DNA of 15,359 nt from Azospirillum brasilense (GTDB lineage: Bacteria > Pseudomonadota > Alphaproteobacteria > Rickettsiales > UBA3002). Position numbers and translations under genes: made by a program. The notes beneath the pieces are model-generated. The model worked only from the letters and a program-made list of their open reading frames with translations. It had not been told where the DNA came from and ran no database searches. Shown here piece after piece: positions 5,782 through 13,468 of this stretch. The first letter of the stretch is position 1. The number at the start of each line of letters is the position of its first letter. The DNA lies in assembly GCA_003241645.1 (NCBI GenBank), contig QFOX01000044.1:1-15359 (forward strand), given 5' to 3'.

Positions 5782-6540
5782 ACACCCGATATCATCACTC
5801 CGGAAATGCTGCTGGTCGCGTATGCGAACGGCTACTTCCCCATGGCGCTGGATAAGGACGACCCCGAGCTGTACTGGTTCGCGCCGGAAGAGCGCGGCGT
5901 GCTGCCCATCGAGGGGTTCAACGTGCCGCGCGGGCTGGCGCGCGCCATGAAGAAATACGACTACACCGTGACCGTGAACCGTGATTTTGACGCGGTGATT
6001 CGCGCCTGTGGCACCCTCACGCGGCACCGGCAGGATACGTGGATCAACGACGAGATCATTCGCCTGTACACCGCGCTGCACCGCATGGGCCACGCGCATT
6101 CGGTGGAGGTCTGGCTGCCCGATCATGGGGATGAAGCATTGCGTAGCGCCGCAGCGGCGCGAGCCGTGGTAACGGCAGGGCTAAGCCCGCAGGGCGAAGG
6201 GGAGGAAAGCCCTCCTTCCGAACATATGTTGCTCGTGGGTGGGCTGTATGGCGTGTCGCTGGGTGGGGTGTTCTTCGGCGAGAGCATGTTCAGCCGCGCC
6301 TCCGAATCCAGCAAGATCGCGCTGGTCACGCTGGTCGAGATCCTGCGTGAGGCAGGCTACGCAATGCTCGACACGCAATACGTGAACGACCACCTGAAAC
6401 AGTTCGGGGTGGAGGCGGTGCCCAAGCGCCGCTACATGACGAAGTTGGAAAAAGCCCTCAAGGCTTCGCCCAACCCCAGCACCCTTTTCTCGACCGTGTC
6501 AGTGCGCAGGGGACTTGCTTCGGCATCCAGCGCCAGCTGA
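5776..6540 (+). CDS. aat: Leucyl/phenylalanyl-tRNA-protein transferase with an internal insertion
   Basis: A 254-residue cytoplasmic enzyme that adds Leu or Phe from tRNA to proteins with N-terminal Arg or Lys, marking them for ClpS/ClpAP (N-end rule). The N-terminus is complete (ITPEMLLVAYANGYFPMA at 7-24, ELYWFAPEERGVLPIEGF at 31-48). HRQDTWIND (84-92), GHAHSVEVW (105-113), LVGGLYGVSLG (153-163) and FFGESMFSR (166-174) follow. In known enzymes VEVW is followed after about four residues by LVGG; here 39 residues intervene. This leaves about 35 extra residues (roughly 116-150, Ala/Gly/Ser/Pro/Glu-rich) encoded by palindrome-rich DNA. The ATG at 5776 lies within the right arm of the 27-bp inverted repeat and lacks a clear Shine-Dalgarno sequence. 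The C-terminal tail beyond about residue 228 is low-complexity, and its last 109 bp overlap the 3' end of ppx on the other strand. Confidence 0.92.
   Translation: MTTPDIITPEMLLVAYANGYFPMALDKDDPELYWFAPEERGVLPIEGFNVPRGLARAMKKYDYTVTVNRDFDAVIRACGTLTRHRQDTWINDEIIRLYTALHRMGHAHSVEVWLPDHGDEALRSAAAARAVVTAGLSPQGEGEESPPSEHMLLVGGLYGVSLGGVFFGESMFSRASESSKIALVTLVEILREAGYAMLDTQYVNDHLKQFGVEAVPKRRYMTKLEKALKASPNPSTLFSTVSVRRGLASASSAS
6121..6225 (+). repeat. In-frame palindrome-rich insertion inside aat
   Basis: About 105 bp that has no counterpart in the normal aat reading frame between the VEVW and LVGG motifs. It holds a perfect palindrome GCGCCGC-A-GCGGCGC (6146-6160), an overlapping GGGC/GCCC/GGGC set (6178-6195) that can pair two ways, and GGAGG/CCTCC (6201-6205 / 6211-6215). 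It also carries the pair TGCGTAGC...GCGAGCCG found after aroQ. The length is a multiple of three, or close to it, and the frame stays open. The peptide is rich in Ala, Gly, Ser, Pro and Glu and is probably a surface loop. This is how Rickettsia palindromic elements sit in genes; membership of any named family is not shown. Boundaries are approximate. Confidence 0.6.
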
Positions 6541-7925
6541 ACCTGCCCGTCATGCCACTGGATCTTGGCGTGGTAGAGGTTGCCGCCTTTGCCGCCGCTC
6601 AGCTGGTAGGCAAGGTTGGCCGCCAGCCCCACGCAGCGCGCCCACTGGCGCTCGCGCTCGTCGAGCAGTTTCAGCTCCGGTCGGTCGCCTTTCCATTTGG
6701 TCTGGTAGCGGTGGAACAGCGCCAGCGCCAGCATGATGCGCTCTTTGTGGTCCAGCCCCTTCAGCGACGACTGGATGATGCGGTGGTACGCCCATTCGGC
6801 ACGGAAATTCGGATCGATCGACCAGGCGAGTTCGGACAAGATGCATAGCGCGCGGCGCAGGCGCTGCCACAGGATCGGCTCGTTGGTGAACAACGGCTGC
6901 ATCCACGTGAACAGTTCTTTTGCGTAGGTGCCCTGACGGCCAATGAGCGCCGCCAGATCGGTGGCGGAGGCAAGCAGCGAATCCTCTTTCTTTTTCTTCT
7001 CGTCCAGCAGATCGAAGAAGAAGCCTTCGCGGATACCGCTCACCGAGAACATCACCTGCGGCGCGCCGGTATGCTGCAGCAATTGCTGCAGCACGAGTGC
7101 AGTGGGAACCAGTGTGGGCGCGCGCTTGGCCGACACGCCGGGCAGCGCGCTGATCTCCTGCGGCGAAAGGGTCAGCAGCTTATCGACCAGCTGGGTCACG
7201 CTGCGTCGGCTCATCACGTATTCATGCACGATGTCGAGCGGGTAATGTGTCTTCTTCATGTGCAGTTTGGCCAGCGCGCGGAAGCCGCCGCCAATGGCAT
7301 ACAGGCAGGGGGGCGTGCTGGATTTCAGCCACGGCACGCCCGCCAGTTCCTGCTTCACCAGTTTTTCCATTTTGCCTAAGTTGTTGTCGGTCGTGTCGAT
7401 CAGGCGCAACGAACCGAGATGGCAGCTGGAGGTATGGCCGATATGGCTGCGCTCGACCGTCGCCAGCTCCATGCTGCCGCCGCCGAGATCGGCCGAGATG
7501 CCAAGTGGTTCGTGAATGGAGGCCAGCACACCCTGCGCGGCAAGGCGCGCCTCATGCTCACCGCTGATGACCTTCACGCGGATGTTATGTTCCGCCTCCA
7601 GCCGGGCCACGAATTCGGCACCGTTCTCGGCGTCGCGCACGGCGGCAGTCGCGAGAATATCAAGGCTCGCCACTTCAAGGCGGCGTGCCATGACCATAAA
7701 GCGCGCAATGGCGCGGTAGGCTTCCTCCACCCCGGCGGGGTTGAGGCGCTTGCTGCGGGCCAGCCCCTTGCCCAGCGCGCACATGTATTTCTCGTTGAAC
7801 AGCGGCAGCGGCACGCGCTTGAGCGCGTGGTAGACCACCATGCGCACCGAGTTCGAGCCAATGTCGATGATGGCGACAAGCCCTTTGGGGTGGTCGGCGC
7901 TGGCGGTATTGTATTCGATCGGCAT
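6432..7925 (-). CDS. ppx: Exopolyphosphatase, Ppx/GppA family
   Basis: A 497-residue ASKHA-fold phosphatase that removes terminal phosphates from polyphosphate; a guanosine pentaphosphatase activity is also possible in this family. Phosphate-binding loop 1 is DIGSNSVR (21-28), the SGEHEAR segment with catalytic acidic residues is at 121-127, and phosphate loop 2 is ADLGGGSMEL (145-154). A further glycine motif (AIGGGFRALA) follows around residue 210. The C-terminal third is the helical domain typical of the long (about 500-residue) Ppx enzymes. ATG 7925 lies 1 bp after the ppk1 stop, so the pair is co-transcribed and probably translationally coupled; synthesis and breakdown of polyphosphate are thus linked. 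The final 109 bp overlap the 3' end of aat on the opposite strand. The Ppx C-terminus still looks family-like there (VEKRVLGLGEALRAF), so the overlap is genuine coding on this strand. Confidence 0.95.
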   Translation of the reverse strand: MPIEYNTASADHPKGLVAIIDIGSNSVRMVVYHALKRVPLPLFNEKYMCALGKGLARSKRLNPAGVEEAYRAIARFMVMARRLEVASLDILATAAVRDAENGAEFVARLEAEHNIRVKVISGEHEARLAAQGVLASIHEPLGISADLGGGSMELATVERSHIGHTSSCHLGSLRLIDTTDNNLGKMEKLVKQELAGVPWLKSSTPPCLYAIGGGFRALAKLHMKKTHYPLDIVHEYVMSRRSVTQLVDKLLTLSPQEISALPGVSAKRAPTLVPTALVLQQLLQHTGAPQVMFSVSGIREGFFFDLLDEKKKKEDSLLASATDLAALIGRQGTYAKELFTWMQPLFTNEPILWQRLRRALCILSELAWSIDPNFRAEWAYHRIIQSSLKGLDHKERIMLALALFHRYQTKWKGDRPELKLLDERERQWARCVGLAANLAYQLSGGKGGNLYHAKIQWHDGQVQLALDAEASPLRTDTVEKRVLGLGEALRAFSNFVM

Positions 7926-7926
7926 G

Positions 7927-10110
7927 CTATTTCTTCTTTTTTTCGTGCGCAGTGCTGGGTTGCGTATCCGTCGGCGCTTTCTCGCGCAAGGCTTTCCCGC
8001 GGCCGGAAAGCGACGGGTTATTCATGAAATAATCATGCGCGGCAAAACTGTCGGCCGTGCTGGGGAACCGCACATAGCTGCCATCGCTTTGCAGCGCCCA
8101 GCTTTGCCGCTCGTCCTTCAGGTTGGCGACCATGATCTGTTCCAGCACCTGCCGGTGCACGGTGGGGTTCTCGATGGGCAGCATGATCTCGACGCGGCGA
8201 TCGAGGTTGCGCGCCATCCAGTCGGCCGAGCCGATATAGACCTTCGCATAGGGCGAGGGCATGGCGTGGCCATTACCAAAACAGTAGATGCGCGCATGTT
8301 CAAGGAAGCGGCCCACCACGCTTTTCACGCGGATATTGTCGGAGAAGCCGGGGATCCCCGGTTTGAGCCCGCAAATGCCGCGCACCACCAGGTCGATCTG
8401 CACGCCCGCCTGGCTGGCGGCATACAGCGCGTCGATCACCTCCTCGTCGATGAGCGAATTCATCTTCGCCCAAATGCTGGCCGGGCGGCCCGCCTTGGCG
8501 TGCTCGATCTCCTCACCGATCAGGCGTAGCAGGCGGCGGCGCAGCGTGAGCGGGGCGACGGCCAGTTTCTTGAACTTGCTGGGCCGCGCATAGCCGGTGA
8601 TGTAGTTGAACACATAGGCCGCGTCTTCGCACAGCGCGGCGTCGCAGGTGAAGAAGGAAAGGTCGGTGTAGATTTTCGCGGTGGCGGGGTGGTAATTGCC
8701 GGTGCCGAAATGCGCGTAGGAGCGCAACGTGCCATGCTCGCGCCGCGCCACGAGGGAAATTTTCGCGTGGGTCTTCATGTGCACGAAACCATAGACCACC
8801 TGCACCCCGGCGCGCTCCATGTCGCGCGCCCAGCGAATGTTCGCCTCCTCGTCGAAGCGGGCTTTCAGCTCCACCAGCGCGGTGACGGATTTGCCGCGCT
8901 CGGCCGCCTCGATGAGCGCTTTCACGATGGGTGAATCGCGGCTGGTGCGGTACAGCGTTTGTTTGATGGAGGCGACGTGCGGATCGGCCGCCGCCTGACG
9001 CAGGAACTGCACCACCACGTCGAAGCTTTCGTACGGGTGGTGGACGATGAAGTCTTTCGCCTGAATGGCGGCGAAGCAATCCCCGCCGAAATCGTTGATG
9101 CGTTCGGGGAAGCGCACCTTGAACGAAGGGTAACGCAGCTCAGGCCGCGGCAGGTCGGCCAGCTCGGCGACCTGCGCCATGCCCACGATGCCATCCACCT
9201 CGACCAGGTCCTGCGCATCCACGTCCAGATGCTCAAGCATGAATTGCTGGCATTTTTGTGACGCATGGCGGTTGGTCTTAATCGTGACCACGCGGCCGTA
9301 GCGGCGGCGCTTTACCGCGGCATCCATGTTGCGCATCAGGTCTTCGGCTTCTTCCTCGATCTCAAGGTCCGAATCGCGCACGATGCGGAACAACGCCGCA
9401 TCATGCAGCGAGAATCCGGGGAACAGCGCGTCGAAGAACAGCGCGACCACGTCTTCCAGCAGGATGAAGCGGTTGGGCTTGCCCTGATCGATGCGGATGA
9501 ACCGCGCCTGCGAGGCGGGGAAGGGCACCAGCGCCGTCATGCGCTTGGCCTTGCCGCGCGAGGGCGTCAGCTCCATCACCTGCACCAGCCCGAGGTTCGG
9601 GATGAACGGGAACGGGTGCGCCGGGTCCACCGCGATGGGGGTCAGCAGCGGGAAGATATTGGCGTGGAAATAGTCGCGCAGCCATGCCTTGTCCTTGGGG
9701 CCGAGCTGCTTCTCGCCAACCACGTGAATGCCCTCGCGCTCCAGCTCGGCGCGCAGGCCAAGCCAGCAGGCCTGCTGCTGCGCGATCAGCGCGGTCGCGG
9801 CGCGGGTGATCTGTTCCAGCTGCTTCTTCGGGCTCAACCCATCGGCCGAGGGGGTGTGCACGCCATGCTCGATCTGGTCCTTGATGCCCGCAATGCGCAC
9901 CATGGTGAATTCGTCGAGGTTGCTCGCCGAAATGGAGAGGAACTTCACGCGCTCCAGCAGTGGATTGAGCGGGTTGGTCGCTTCCTCGATGACGCGGCTG
10001 TTGAAGGCCAGCCACGAAAGCTCGCGGTTGATGTAGCGGTGCTGCGGCCGCGCAAAATGCTTGGCGACGATCTTCTCATCCAGATGGGGCAGGGCGGGCA
10101 GTGTCTTCAT
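7927..10110 (-). CDS. ppk1: Polyphosphate kinase 1
   Basis: A 727-residue enzyme that reversibly makes long-chain polyphosphate from ATP through a phospho-histidine intermediate. In this numbering, the N-terminal domain has NRELSWLAFN (28-37) and SISASNLDEF (59-68). The middle carries PFPFIPNLGL near 165-175 and YRTSRDSPIVKAL near 387-399. The two catalytic C-terminal domains contain GFVHMKTHAKI with His448 (autophosphorylated in E. coli PPK as H435) and EHARIY with His605 (E. coli H592). SYAHFGTGNYH and SADWMARNLDRRVE blocks are also present. The tail ends in a Lys-rich stretch. I chose ATG 10110; the frame extends to a GTG at 10137 (nine more residues), and neither start has a clear Shine-Dalgarno sequence. 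It is followed after 1 bp by ppx and is divergent from sixA. Confidence 0.96.
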   Translation of the reverse strand: MKTLPALPHLDEKIVAKHFARPQHRYINRELSWLAFNSRVIEEATNPLNPLLERVKFLSISASNLDEFTMVRIAGIKDQIEHGVHTPSADGLSPKKQLEQITRAATALIAQQQACWLGLRAELEREGIHVVGEKQLGPKDKAWLRDYFHANIFPLLTPIAVDPAHPFPFIPNLGLVQVMELTPSRGKAKRMTALVPFPASQARFIRIDQGKPNRFILLEDVVALFFDALFPGFSLHDAALFRIVRDSDLEIEEEAEDLMRNMDAAVKRRRYGRVVTIKTNRHASQKCQQFMLEHLDVDAQDLVEVDGIVGMAQVAELADLPRPELRYPSFKVRFPERINDFGGDCFAAIQAKDFIVHHPYESFDVVVQFLRQAAADPHVASIKQTLYRTSRDSPIVKALIEAAERGKSVTALVELKARFDEEANIRWARDMERAGVQVVYGFVHMKTHAKISLVARREHGTLRSYAHFGTGNYHPATAKIYTDLSFFTCDAALCEDAAYVFNYITGYARPSKFKKLAVAPLTLRRRLLRLIGEEIEHAKAGRPASIWAKMNSLIDEEVIDALYAASQAGVQIDLVVRGICGLKPGIPGFSDNIRVKSVVGRFLEHARIYCFGNGHAMPSPYAKVYIGSADWMARNLDRRVEIMLPIENPTVHRQVLEQIMVANLKDERQSWALQSDGSYVRFPSTADSFAAHDYFMNNPSLSGRGKALREKAPTDTQPSTAHEKKKK

Positions 10111-10150
10111 GGGCGGCGTTGTCACTTGTCTGCGCACGCAGGCGTGCTAC

Positions 10151-10684
10151 ATGAATGGGATGCACCATCCTAGCGCAACCGCCAAGCCGATACAACGCCG
10201 CATCACATTGCTGCGCCACGCCGATGCCGTGGCCGATGAGCGCGGCGACGACCACGCGCGCGTGCTGAGCGCGGCCGGGCAGGCCAGCGCACAGGCGCTG
10301 GGCGAATGGCTGCGCGACAACCACATGCCCGCCGGGCTGGTGCTGTGCTCCACCGCCACGCGCACCCGCCAGACGCTGGATGCGCTGGGCATGAACCAGC
10401 CCTGCATGCTGGTGGCCCCGCTTTACCTTGCCAGCGCCGGCGAGATGCTGGCCCAGCTGCAACAGATGGATGACGCCGTTTCGCATATCATGCTGGTGGG
10501 CCATAACCCCGGCATGCACGGGTTGGCGGCGTTACTGGTGAAAGACTATGTGCGCGACGCCGATGCCGACGCGCTGGCGCAGGGGTTCCCCACCGCGGGG
10601 CTGGTCAGCATGACCGCCGATCTGGCGCAATGGAGCGGCCTTTCGCCGCACAGCGCCACGCTGGACCTGCTGCGGTTTTCCTAA
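10151..10684 (+). CDS. sixA: SixA-like histidine phosphatase
   Basis: A 177-residue protein of the histidine phosphatase (phosphoglycerate mutase-like) superfamily. It has LLRHADA (20-26, catalytic R22-H23; Ala replaces the Gly of the classic RHG, as in SixA), STATRTRQT (67-75) with the second arginine cluster, and VGHNPGM (116-122) with the second catalytic His118. This small single-domain layout fits SixA, which in E. coli dephosphorylates phospho-histidine on an HPt domain or on the nitrogen phosphotransferase system; the substrate here is unknown. The frame is open from 10061, but that part lies inside ppk1 and has no family similarity. ATG 10151 has an AGG about 8 bases upstream; ATG 10160 is an alternative. 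The stop codon overlaps the stop of the pilin-like gene by 3 bp (4-bp shared tail). Confidence 0.85.
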   Translation: MNGMHHPSATAKPIQRRITLLRHADAVADERGDDHARVLSAAGQASAQALGEWLRDNHMPAGLVLCSTATRTRQTLDALGMNQPCMLVAPLYLASAGEMLAQLQQMDDAVSHIMLVGHNPGMHGLAALLVKDYVRDADADALAQGFPTAGLVSMTADLAQWSGLSPHSATLDLLRFS

Positions 10685-11496
10685 CGCAAAAGAATGATGA
10701 ATCCGCAGCCGAGCGATTCGTAACTCAGGTTATATTCGGCCAGCTGGTAATTCGCGTTGGTGGCGCAGTTCTGGCTTCCCGCCAGCCAGCCAGCCGTGCC
10801 CCCGGCTTTGTAGCTGAGCCAGCGCCCGGTGGCGGGTTTTGCATCATCGAATTTGGTGTCGATGTTCCATGCCTCGGCCGGGGTGGCGAAGGGGCCGTGC
10901 GGGTTCCATGTGGGGTTGGGCTTGTTGCCATAGAACATGTAGTTCCCGTAATCGAAATAGTCGTAATAATTGACGCTGTTATTCAGCCCTGCGCCACCAT
11001 CGGGGGCGATGCCGGTCGGGCCGTTGCTGACCATGGCGGTCACGTTCGGCAAGCGGCTGAGCGGTGCGTTCTCACCGATCACGGCGTAACCATAGTGCCG
11101 GCCATTATAGCTGCCGGGGAACAGCCCGGCATTGCTGAGATGCTGCCAGAAGCGGCTTTGCTCGTAGATGTAGGCATTCCACGAATCCAGCACACCATCG
11201 CCGTTGCCGTTGCAGGTTTCCACGCCGGTATCGGTATCGTCGCGGCAGTCGTTGCCGATACCATCGCCCCCGTCATCCGCGCCCCAGAATTGGGTCGCAT
11301 TCGCCATATCGCCCGGCAGCGCAAAATATTTGTCGCGGAACTGGTAGATCGCCATCACGTAGTTGTTGAGGTCGGTGCCCACGGCGCGCAGCTGCGCCGC
11401 CCGGATCAGCGATTGGCCGCTGAGGATCCCACCCGTGAGCAGGCCAAGGATGACCAGCACGATGGATAACTCGACCAATGAAAAGGCGCGTTGCAT
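10681..11496 (-). CDS. Type IV prepilin/pseudopilin-like protein
   Basis: A 271-residue protein with a class III (prepilin) signal. The very short leader MQRA is followed by F5-SLVE-LSIVLVILGLL, so prepilin peptidase would cleave after A4 and methylate F5, with the conserved Glu at mature position 5. The hydrophobic helix (5-24) anchors it until assembly. The globular part has the family stretch YFALPGDMANATQFWG (57-72). An Asp/Gly/Asn-rich segment (74-104) looks like calcium-binding loops. ARG/WxH-type and IDTKFDDAKPATG (212-224) blocks follow. C84, C95, C244 and C264 could form disulfides. No other pilus or type II secretion gene (peptidase, ATPase, secretin) is in the window. It begins 38 bp after virD4 on the same strand. 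The start at 11496 lacks a Shine-Dalgarno sequence and is preceded by AT-rich DNA. Confidence 0.85.
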   Translation of the reverse strand: MQRAFSLVELSIVLVILGLLTGGILSGQSLIRAAQLRAVGTDLNNYVMAIYQFRDKYFALPGDMANATQFWGADDGGDGIGNDCRDDTDTGVETCNGNGDGVLDSWNAYIYEQSRFWQHLSNAGLFPGSYNGRHYGYAVIGENAPLSRLPNVTAMVSNGPTGIAPDGGAGLNNSVNYYDYFDYGNYMFYGNKPNPTWNPHGPFATPAEAWNIDTKFDDAKPATGRWLSYKAGGTAGWLAGSQNCATNANYQLAEYNLSYESLGCGFIILLR

Positions 11497-11534
11497 AGGA
11501 AAAGAATAAAATAATATTCGGCGAAACGCAATCG

Positions 11535-13361
11535 TTACGCGGCTTCACCCGGCGGGGGTGGCGGGGCGGCGGCCGCGACCTTTTTCTTCTTGCGCGGGTC
11601 GTACGGCTCCTGCGTGGGCACGCTGGTGGGCGGCAGCAGGCGGCGCTTGAAGAACGGGTCCTTGAAGTAGAAGATCTTCTTGCACTTAATGGGCGAGAAG
11701 GATTCCACGAGGATGATCTGCTCGTCGCGCGGCAGCTGGATGACTTCCTGCGGCAGCAGCAGGGCGCGCTGCGTTTCGCTCACATGCAGGGTGCGCGAGC
11801 CGGGGTTGAAGTCGATGAATTTCGGGCGGTTGCTGGATTCGGCAATGGCGGTCTTGTTACCCACCAGTTGCGAGATCATGTTCGCGGTCTCGATGTTGTT
11901 CGCCGAGAAGGTCACGCGGTAGTAGCTGTTCGACAGGAAGCTGTTCATGCCCGCTTCCTCGTAGATGCCCTTGAGCTGCTGCGTATCCTGCACGATGAGG
12001 AACAGCTTCACGCGGTAACCGCGGAAATACGCGATGCCCACCTGGAATTGCGGCATCTCGCCCAGCGAGGGGAACTCATCCATCATGAACATCACGCCGT
12101 GCGGTTCGTCCTTCTTCGGCATGGTGCGCGTCATGAAGTCGGTCGCCTGCTGGTAGAACACTTTCAGCAGCGGCTCGAGGCGTTGCAAGTTGTCTGGCGT
12201 GACGCCCACGAACACCGATTGCTTACGCTTCTTCAGCGTCTGCAGGTCGAAGTCCGAGCTGGCGGTGGTGGTGTCGATCAGCGGGTTCGCCCAGAGTTCA
12301 AGGCCCGAGTTGAGCGTCGAGACCACGCCGGAACGTTCCTTGTCGGCCTTCTGCAGGAACGCTGCAATGTTCATGTAGGCCACGGGGTGGATCTTGCCGC
12401 CGATGGTGTCGAGCACCACGGCGAGGTTGTAGACCACGTCGTCGGAGCGCATGGTGCGCACCACTTCGCCGAAGCTGGTGATCTTCTCGGGCACCGCGCA
12501 CAGGTAGAGGATGATGCCCAGCATGAGTGAGCGTGCCTCGTTCTGCCAGAATTCCTGCTCGGGCAGCACGAGGTTGCAGATCTTCTGCACGTCATCCACC
12601 ATCTGGCCGGGTTTTTCCGAGATCCAGTCCAGCGGGTTGTAGCAATGCGACAGACCGTTGGGATCGGCCGGGTTCCAGTAGTAGCAGGGCTGGCCCATTT
12701 TGCGGTTGCGGTAGCCCGAGGTGAGTTCGAAGTTCTCGCCCTTAATGTCGTGCACGACCACGGATTCTTCCCAGAATAGCAGGTTCGGGATCACGAAGCC
12801 CACCCCTTTACCCGAGCCGGTCGGCGCGAACAGCAGCACGTGCTGGAAATCATCCGCGATCAGGTAATTGTTGGCGCCTGTGCGGCCCAACAGCATGCCC
12901 TTCTTGGCGCGCAGTTTGGCACGGCGGATATCCGCCTCGGTGGACCATTTGGCGTTGCCGTGGATGGTTTCCTTGGCGCGCATGGGGCGGAAATCGGTCA
13001 GCGGCGCGCGCATCATGAACAGGGTGATGAGGCCGAAGAACCCACCGGCCATGATGGGCCCGTAGAACAGCAGGCCGAATTTGGCGCCGAAATAATATTT
13101 GTAGCTGCGCGGGTCGCTCTTTTTGAAGCTGGCCGCGAATTTATGGATGGCCCAGGTATTCTTGATGGTGTCTTTGACGTTGGTGGCGCCCAGCGCATAG
13201 ACCTTCGCGGGGTAGACCGGCTGCTGGTAGACCTTCATGAGGTGGTTGTTGCCCAGCGCGTAGCCTACGGCGAGGCCGCCATAACCGGGAATGCCAAGCG
13301 TGAGGCTGATGAGTAGCACCAGCAGCAGCTTATTCATCAATCCTTTCATGTGGTCGGGCAT
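11535..13361 (-). CDS. virD4: Type IV secretion coupling ATPase VirD4
   Basis: A 608-residue inner-membrane ATPase that recruits substrates to the type IV secretion channel. Two N-terminal membrane segments (about 11-35 and 96-116) anchor it. Walker A is APTGSGKGVG (179-188), followed by VVHDIKGEN (202-210). Walker B is VMFMMDEFPSLGEM (423-436), with LIVQDTQQLKGIY (455-467) after it; all are hallmarks of the VirD4/TraG family. An all-alpha region lies between the Walker boxes. The C-terminus carries a Lys run and a proline-rich tail (about 590-608), possibly a substrate or partner contact. Start choice is uncertain: ATG 13361, 13349 and 13337 are all in frame. The last has an AAAGGA just upstream and gives the usual short N-terminus (MNKLLL). 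It follows virB11 after about 107 bp and precedes the pilin-like gene. Confidence 0.97.
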   Translation of the reverse strand: MPDHMKGLMNKLLLVLLISLTLGIPGYGGLAVGYALGNNHLMKVYQQPVYPAKVYALGATNVKDTIKNTWAIHKFAASFKKSDPRSYKYYFGAKFGLLFYGPIMAGGFFGLITLFMMRAPLTDFRPMRAKETIHGNAKWSTEADIRRAKLRAKKGMLLGRTGANNYLIADDFQHVLLFAPTGSGKGVGFVIPNLLFWEESVVVHDIKGENFELTSGYRNRKMGQPCYYWNPADPNGLSHCYNPLDWISEKPGQMVDDVQKICNLVLPEQEFWQNEARSLMLGIILYLCAVPEKITSFGEVVRTMRSDDVVYNLAVVLDTIGGKIHPVAYMNIAAFLQKADKERSGVVSTLNSGLELWANPLIDTTTASSDFDLQTLKKRKQSVFVGVTPDNLQRLEPLLKVFYQQATDFMTRTMPKKDEPHGVMFMMDEFPSLGEMPQFQVGIAYFRGYRVKLFLIVQDTQQLKGIYEEAGMNSFLSNSYYRVTFSANNIETANMISQLVGNKTAIAESSNRPKFIDFNPGSRTLHVSETQRALLLPQEVIQLPRDEQIILVESFSPIKCKKIFYFKDPFFKRRLLPPTSVPTQEPYDPRKKKKVAAAAPPPPPGEAA

Positions 13362-13364
13362 AGC

Positions 13365-13377
13365 GGCTAAATTAGCC
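13365..13377. promoter_or_regulatory. 13-bp palindrome just upstream of virD4
   Basis: GGCTAA and TTAGCC flank a single central base, making a near-perfect odd-length palindrome that ends 3 bp upstream of the first possible virD4 start (ATG 13361), or about 27 bp upstream if translation starts at 13337. It sits in the 107-bp gap between virB11 and virD4 (13362-13468), which otherwise shows no recognisable gene, terminator or clear promoter. It could be an operator or chance; there is no independent evidence. Confidence 0.2.
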
Positions 13378-13468
13378 CGTGCGGGGCGCGGATGCCAGTG
13401 AATTTACGGCAACATGCGCCGAAGGTGGCATTTCTGGCGGCACTGACACAGAAACAGCAGCCTGATGC

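Noticed and set aside
5149..6126. Open frame of 325 codons on the - strand spanning aroQ and the 5' part of aat
   Set aside because: It is antisense to two well-recognised genes and includes the translated inverted repeat (an 'AFAGMT'-type peptide), a common spurious ORF signature.
7419..8529. Two + strand open frames opposite ppx and ppk1
   Set aside because: They lie entirely antisense to strongly conserved enzymes and show no motif.
10061..10150. N-terminal extension of the SixA-like protein
   Set aside because: These codons lie within the 5' end of ppk1 and precede the first conserved strand of the phosphatase by about 45 residues.
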